DNA of 8,880 nucleotides from an uncultured Rhodospirillaceae bacterium (GTDB lineage: Bacteria; Pseudomonadota; Alphaproteobacteria; Rhodospirillales; UBA2165): contig CAJXJM010000079.1 of assembly GCA_913054205.1 (NCBI GenBank), positions 1 through 8,880 on the forward strand, read 5' to 3'. The notes beneath the pieces were generated by a model. The model did not search any database and was not told where the DNA came from. It saw only the letters and a list, made by a program, of their open reading frames with translations. Below, piece by piece: positions 5,406 through 8,880 of this stretch. Numbering within the stretch: position 1 is the first letter of the stretch; each line of letters opens with the position of its first letter. Made by a program: the position numbers and the translations under genes.

Positions 5406-7591
5406 GTTTCAAGATTTCCAGAATAAATTTAGCCAAATCTCTCAGTTATGCGTTTATGACCGGGCTGCTGGCAACGACGAGTGTCCCCAGCCACGCCGGG
5501 CAAGATGCTACTGATTGGATAAAAACCGAACAGACGGCGTTGCGCCTGATTTTTGCGAAATCCAATATTGATGGTACCAAAGACGTTCAACTCGGCCTTC
5601 ATTTCAAAATGAAAAAGGGCTGGAAAATTTATTGGCGCTCACCAGGCGATGCGGGGTTTCCGCCGAAGCTTAATTGGCAAAAATCGGAAAATCTGGAGAA
5701 AACGCAATTTGGATGGCCGCTGCCAAAACGGTTTCAAGTTTTAGGGCTGCAGACACTTGGCTACAAAGACGAGGTCGTCTTTCCCATCACCGCGACCGTC
5801 AAAGACCCAAACCAAAAATTAAAACTTCGCGCCGATCTTAGCTATCTTGTCTGCGACGATGTTTGCATCCCCTATCAAACAAAACTTTCGCTCGACCTAC
5901 CATCAAATGCGTCTGGCGTTGCCTCCACTGATAGCCGTTCATCAAACTATCATCTGATCAGCCAATATATGTCGAAAATTCCGGGTGACGGTAAGGCCCA
6001 TAACCTTTCCATCGAAAGTGTGGAAACGACGGGCGCGCTCACCGAAGTTGAAAAAGATGTCCGCCAGGGCTTTATCCGCATCACCGCCAAAAGTGGCATC
6101 CCCTTTACCAAACCGGACGTCTTTATCGAAGGTCCGGAACTCACCTTCTTTGGTAAACCTCAAACAACAGTAAGCCCGGATGGGCTGACGGCAACGCTCA
6201 AAGTACCTGTCACCGAAGAGGAAAAGGCCAAGATTGTCTCGGCTAGTCTTGTGCTGACCTTAAAGGATGGAGAGCGTTCTGCCGAGCGCACCTTAACGGT
6301 TACTCCAGGGGTTTCTGCACCAACTCTCGCCAAAACGCTGCCTTTCTCTTTGGCCTCCATATTGGCTTTCGCCTTATTGGGCGGCCTGATTTTAAATCTC
6401 ATGCCCTGTGTGTTGCCGGTTATTTCTCTTAAAATTTTGGGCGTGGTATATCATGGTGGCGCCGACAACAAAACTGTCCGAAAAAGCTTTATCGCATCCT
6501 CCCTCGGTATCATCTTTTCGTTTCTCGTGATTGGCGGCGGGCTGTTGGGATTAAAATTAGCCGGCGCTGCCGTTGGCTGGGGCATTCAGTTTCAGCATCC
6601 GTGGTTTATTGTCGGATTGAGCATTATCGTTACGCTATTCGCCTATAATCTTTGGGGACTATTCGAGCTGCGCTTACCGTCATGGATCAGTGATCGCGCA
6701 GGCGCTTCCACAGGAACCGCTACCGATCATCATAGTTTTGGCGGCAACTTCGCAACCGGCGCATTTGCAACAGTGCTGGCAACCCCCTGCTCTGCTCCTT
6801 TCCTCGGAACAGCAGTCGGATTTGCCTTGGCAGGAGGCACATTCGATATTTTAGCTGTCTTCGCAGCGCTTGGTATCGGCATGGCCCTGCCGTTCCTTTC
6901 AATCGCAGCCTTCCCAAATCTCGCCAGTCGGATGCCAAAACCTGGAAACTGGATGATCACTTTAAAGAAAGTTCTGGGCTCGGCATTGGCGGTGACGGCG
7001 ATATGGTTACTTTCGGTATTGGCCTTCCAATTGAGCACCAATGCCGCTCTGGTGGTTGGTGCACTGATGATTGCAATGGGTGTGATATTATTTGCCCGCA
7101 AACGGTTGCCTGAAAGCCGTCAAAAAGCAGCATCTGCCATCATCGTAGTCATAATACTAGGCGCGTTCTGGACGCCGTATTCCTACACGCCTTTGGCTGC
7201 ACCACTCGAAACATCGAAACAAGCTTACTGGCAGTCGTTTGAACCTGAAAAAATCCCAGTCTTGGTGGCAGCAGGTAAAACTGTTTTTGTCGATGTCACA
7301 GCCGAATGGTGCATTACCTGTCTGCTCAACAAAGCCGCGGTCCTTAACCGTGGGCAGGTTCACAAATTACTCTCCGGTGACACTGTCATCGCCATGCAAG
7401 CCGATTGGACCCGGCCCAATCCGAAGATTGCGGCCTATCTCAAAAGCTTTGGCAGATTTGGGATTCCGTTTAATGTGATTTACGGACCCGGCGCTCCCAA
7501 CGGCGAGACCTTGCCCGAATTGCTGACACCGGGTTTCGTTTTGGCGGGCTTTGGAAAAGCGTCAAACGGATCGCTTCTAGCTCAGAAATAG
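5402..7591 (+). CDS. ScsB/DsbD-family transmembrane thiol:disulfide reductase
   Basis: This inner-membrane protein takes electrons from cytoplasmic thioredoxin and passes them to periplasmic thiol proteins. It has 729 residues. A Sec-type signal peptide ends near residue 32 (VPSHA-GQ). The periplasmic N-terminal region (about 33-310) carries a cysteine pair, C151 and C155, in YLVCDDVCIPYQ, the DsbD N-domain-like motif seen in ScsB proteins. The membrane domain (about 313-590, roughly eight helices) has the two transport cysteines C336 (NLMPCVLP) and C463 (ATPCSAPFLG). The C-terminal thioredoxin-like domain has C637 and C640 in AEWCITC. All three cysteine pairs are present, so the full relay looks functional. 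The long N-terminal region favours ScsB over classical DsbD, a judgement from layout only. ATG 5402 gives a sensible signal peptide despite a weak ribosome-binding site. It is divergent from algH, with paired inverted repeats upstream and a peroxiredoxin 103 bases downstream. Confidence 0.92.
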   Translation: MSFKISRINLAKSLSYAFMTGLLATTSVPSHAGQDATDWIKTEQTALRLIFAKSNIDGTKDVQLGLHFKMKKGWKIYWRSPGDAGFPPKLNWQKSENLEKTQFGWPLPKRFQVLGLQTLGYKDEVVFPITATVKDPNQKLKLRADLSYLVCDDVCIPYQTKLSLDLPSNASGVASTDSRSSNYHLISQYMSKIPGDGKAHNLSIESVETTGALTEVEKDVRQGFIRITAKSGIPFTKPDVFIEGPELTFFGKPQTTVSPDGLTATLKVPVTEEEKAKIVSASLVLTLKDGERSAERTLTVTPGVSAPTLAKTLPFSLASILAFALLGGLILNLMPCVLPVISLKILGVVYHGGADNKTVRKSFIASSLGIIFSFLVIGGGLLGLKLAGAAVGWGIQFQHPWFIVGLSIIVTLFAYNLWGLFELRLPSWISDRAGASTGTATDHHSFGGNFATGAFATVLATPCSAPFLGTAVGFALAGGTFDILAVFAALGIGMALPFLSIAAFPNLASRMPKPGNWMITLKKVLGSALAVTAIWLLSVLAFQLSTNAALVVGALMIAMGVILFARKRLPESRQKAASAIIVVIILGAFWTPYSYTPLAAPLETSKQAYWQSFEPEKIPVLVAAGKTVFVDVTAEWCITCLLNKAAVLNRGQVHKLLSGDTVIAMQADWTRPNPKIAAYLKSFGRFGIPFNVIYGPGAPNGETLPELLTPGFVLAGFGKASNGSLLAQK

Positions 7592-7627
7592 CCTCATTAA
7601 TTGAAAATTCATTATAATAATTCTAAT

Positions 7628-7656
7628 TTGCTTTTGCAGATTTGAACGGCTATAAA
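7628..7656 (+). promoter_or_regulatory. Putative promoter of the peroxiredoxin gene
   Basis: TTGCTT (7628-7633) and TATAAA (7651-7656) are separated by 17 bases, giving a predicted start near 7663 and a leader of about 32 bases before ATG 7695. The surrounding gap is AT-rich and has no terminator, so read-through from the reductase gene is also possible. Confidence 0.4.
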
Positions 7657-7684
7657 CTGTCAAAAAATTAAACTACACGCTCAT

Positions 7685-7689
7685 GAGGA
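7685..7689 (+). promoter_or_regulatory. Shine-Dalgarno site that fixes the peroxiredoxin start
   Basis: GAGGA at 7685-7689 lies five bases before ATG 7695. The in-frame ATGs at 7683 and 7689 overlap or abut this site and have no usable Shine-Dalgarno of their own, so 7695 is the preferred start. Confidence 0.65.
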
Positions 7690-7694
7690 TGACT

Positions 7695-8177
7695 ATGACC
7701 ATCGCTATAGAGGATAAAATCCCTGCCGCCACTCTTCGAATTAAAACTGAAGATGGCGTCGAGGAAATTTCAACGGCTAAAATTTTTGACGGAAAAACCG
7801 TCGCTTTATTCGCCGTGCCAGGTGCTTTTACACCCACTTGCTCGGCTAAACATCTGCCCGGATTTGTGCAGCATGCAGAGGCAATCAAAGCCAAGGGCGT
7901 AGACACCATTGCCTGCGTCTCGGTTAACGATGCATTTGTGATGGGTGCCTGGGGTGCGGATCAAAATGTTGGTGACGCTATTTTAATGCTGGCAGATGGG
8001 AACGGTGAATTTACCGCTTCGATAAATCTCGGCATGGATGGCTCCGGCTTTGGGCTCGGTGCACGATCGCAACGTTATTCAATGATTGTTAAAGACGGCA
8101 TCGTAAAACAGCTCAACATTGAAGAACCCGGCCAGTTTGAAAAAAGCAGCGCTGAAACGCTTTTGGCTCAGCTTTAA
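7695..8177 (+). CDS. Peroxiredoxin, Prx5-type (redoxin family)
   Basis: This is a thiol peroxidase that reduces hydrogen peroxide and organic hydroperoxides, probably recycled by glutaredoxin/glutathione or thioredoxin. It has 160 residues from ATG 7695, the usual Prx5 size. The active site PGAFTPTCSAKHLPGF (42-57) carries the peroxidatic C49 with T46, and R127 in LGARSQRYSMIV completes the catalytic set. A second cysteine, C74 in IACVSVND, is conserved in this group; no obvious resolving cysteine lies near the C terminus. There is no signal peptide, so the protein is expected in the cytoplasm and is not an obvious direct client of the upstream reductase's periplasmic side. A hairpin terminator follows 25 bases after the stop. 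Starting at 7683 would add four residues. Confidence 0.95.
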   Translation: MTIAIEDKIPAATLRIKTEDGVEEISTAKIFDGKTVALFAVPGAFTPTCSAKHLPGFVQHAEAIKAKGVDTIACVSVNDAFVMGAWGADQNVGDAILMLADGNGEFTASINLGMDGSGFGLGARSQRYSMIVKDGIVKQLNIEEPGQFEKSSAETLLAQL

Positions 8178-8202
8178 AAAAAACTTTCGATTGTAAAAAT
8201 TG

Positions 8203-8228
8203 AGCGGCATTATTGTGCCGCTTTTTTT
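8203..8228 (+). terminator. Intrinsic terminator after the peroxiredoxin gene
   Basis: AGCGGCA (8203-8209) pairs with TGCCGCT (8216-8222) around a 6-base loop and is followed by a run of T to 8228. It ends the plus-strand transcript. On the minus strand the same hairpin is followed by CAATTTTT, so it may also serve the converging transporter gene, less strongly. The transporter's stop codon (8210-8212) sits in the loop. Confidence 0.85.
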
Positions 8229-8880
8229 ATGAGGCCGGCTTCGTAGCGAATGTTGTAGTAATTGCCAGCAAATATGACAATTGCACCGACAAACAGAGCG
8301 AATTCAAGGCTTTCATTATAAAATAAATAGCCTATCACCGCGACCAGAGGCAGCCTCAGAAAGTCAATTGGGATGACGGTCAGCGCATCGGCTACCATAA
8401 ACGCACGTGTCAGACAGTAATGCGAAGATAAACCGGTGACGCCGACTAAAACCATCCAAGGAATATCGCCAATCGTCGGCGGCACCCAGGTGAAAGCAGC
8501 CGGCACCAAACCCATCGGCAATTGAATGAGATTCATATAAAACAATATGGCCAGTGGCTGGTCAGAGACCGCCAGTGACTTCGTGGAAATATAAGAGATC
8601 GCATAACAGACCGATGCCGCGATCACAATTAACGAGGCGGGTTCTATAACTTCCACACCGGGCTTGAGGATAATCAATACACCGAATAAACCACAAATTA
8701 TGGCGATGATACGCGCATGATGCAGGCGTTCGTGTAAAAATATAACTGCCAGCAGCGCCGCCCAAATTGGGATCGTGAATTCCAGCGCAAATACCGTCGC
8801 CAGCGGCAAAAGTGAGATTCCTAAGAACCAGCCAAATTGCCCGCCAAAATGAAATATATTGCGCATTAAATGGAACCGCA
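8210..8880 (-). CDS. EamA/DMT-family transporter, C-terminal part (partial)
   Basis: This is an inner-membrane drug/metabolite-transporter superfamily protein with EamA repeats, likely an exporter of small metabolites; the substrate cannot be told from sequence. The frame stays open to the right edge: codons before ATG 8866 read RFHL, in line with the family's usual LRNxxHFGGQ context, so that ATG is probably internal and the start lies outside the window. About 222 residues are visible, including the end of the first EamA repeat (ALEFTIPIWAALLAVIFLHE, then GLFGVLIILKPG) and the whole second repeat (from about ASLIVIAASVCYAISYISTK to DFLRLPLVAVIGYLFYNESL and IVIFAGNYYNI). Roughly eight hydrophobic helices are seen, with a short charged tail. 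It converges on the peroxiredoxin gene, its TAA stop lying inside that gene's terminator hairpin. Confidence 0.9.
   Translation of the reverse strand, partial: RFHLMRNIFHFGGQFGWFLGISLLPLATVFALEFTIPIWAALLAVIFLHERLHHARIIAIICGLFGVLIILKPGVEVIEPASLIVIAASVCYAISYISTKSLAVSDQPLAILFYMNLIQLPMGLVPAAFTWVPPTIGDIPWMVLVGVTGLSSHYCLTRAFMVADALTVIPIDFLRLPLVAVIGYLFYNESLEFALFVGAIVIFAGNYYNIRYEAGLIKKAAQ

Noticed and set aside
6730..7101. 123-codon minus-strand frame within the reductase gene
   Set aside because: It is antisense to the membrane domain, with no ribosome-binding site or recognisable motif.
7601..7618. TTGAAA and TATAAT pair before the peroxiredoxin gene
   Set aside because: The two boxes are only six bases apart, far too close for a sigma-70 promoter.
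1..8880. Mobile element, defence system, CRISPR array or biosynthetic cluster
   Set aside because: No transposase, integrase, regularly spaced repeats or defence-type domains were seen on either strand; the content is housekeeping and redox metabolism.

Overview
The window looks like an ordinary chromosomal stretch from an alphaproteobacterium of moderate GC content. This is inferred from the gene set and family-level resemblance; no rRNA or other phylogenetic marker is present. Supporting signs are the threonine synthase gene translationally coupled to a processing-peptidase-like M16 protease, an AlgH/YqgE gene divergent from a ScsB/DsbD-type reductase followed by a Prx5-type peroxiredoxin, and a YghX-type dienelactone hydrolase with a twin-arginine leader. 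I see no phage, transposon, CRISPR, tRNA or rRNA.

Layout. Bases 1-506 (+) are the C-terminal third of an M32 carboxypeptidase cut by the window edge. Bases 594-3253 (+) hold thrC and an M16 zinc protease sharing an ATGA overlap. A short gap (3254-3426) holds a possible coding remnant and a strong terminator serving the opposite strand. Bases 3427-4313 (-) are a YghX-like dienelactone hydrolase whose reading frame is broken twice by single extra bases in short homopolymers. Bases 4463-5050 (-) are algH. A 351-base divergent intergenic region (5051-5401) carries a putative algH promoter and, near the reductase, two abutting inverted repeats including a perfect 16-bp palindrome. Bases 5402-7591 (+) encode a 729-residue ScsB/DsbD-family membrane thiol reductase, and 7695-8177 (+) a cytoplasmic peroxiredoxin ending in a clear hairpin terminator. 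Bases 8210-8880 (-) are the C-terminal part of an EamA/DMT-family transporter whose stop codon lies in the loop of that terminator.

Function. ThrC is the last step of threonine synthesis; the M16 and M32 enzymes are metallopeptidases. The reductase would move electrons across the inner membrane to periplasmic thiol proteins, and the peroxiredoxin removes peroxides in the cytoplasm, so 5402-8177 reads as a small thiol-redox module, although each gene may have its own promoter.

Most of the window is well-known housekeeping content. I did not find a convincing new system. The best leads are the doubly frameshifted hydrolase (pseudogene or sequencing error) and the paired palindromes upstream of the reductase.
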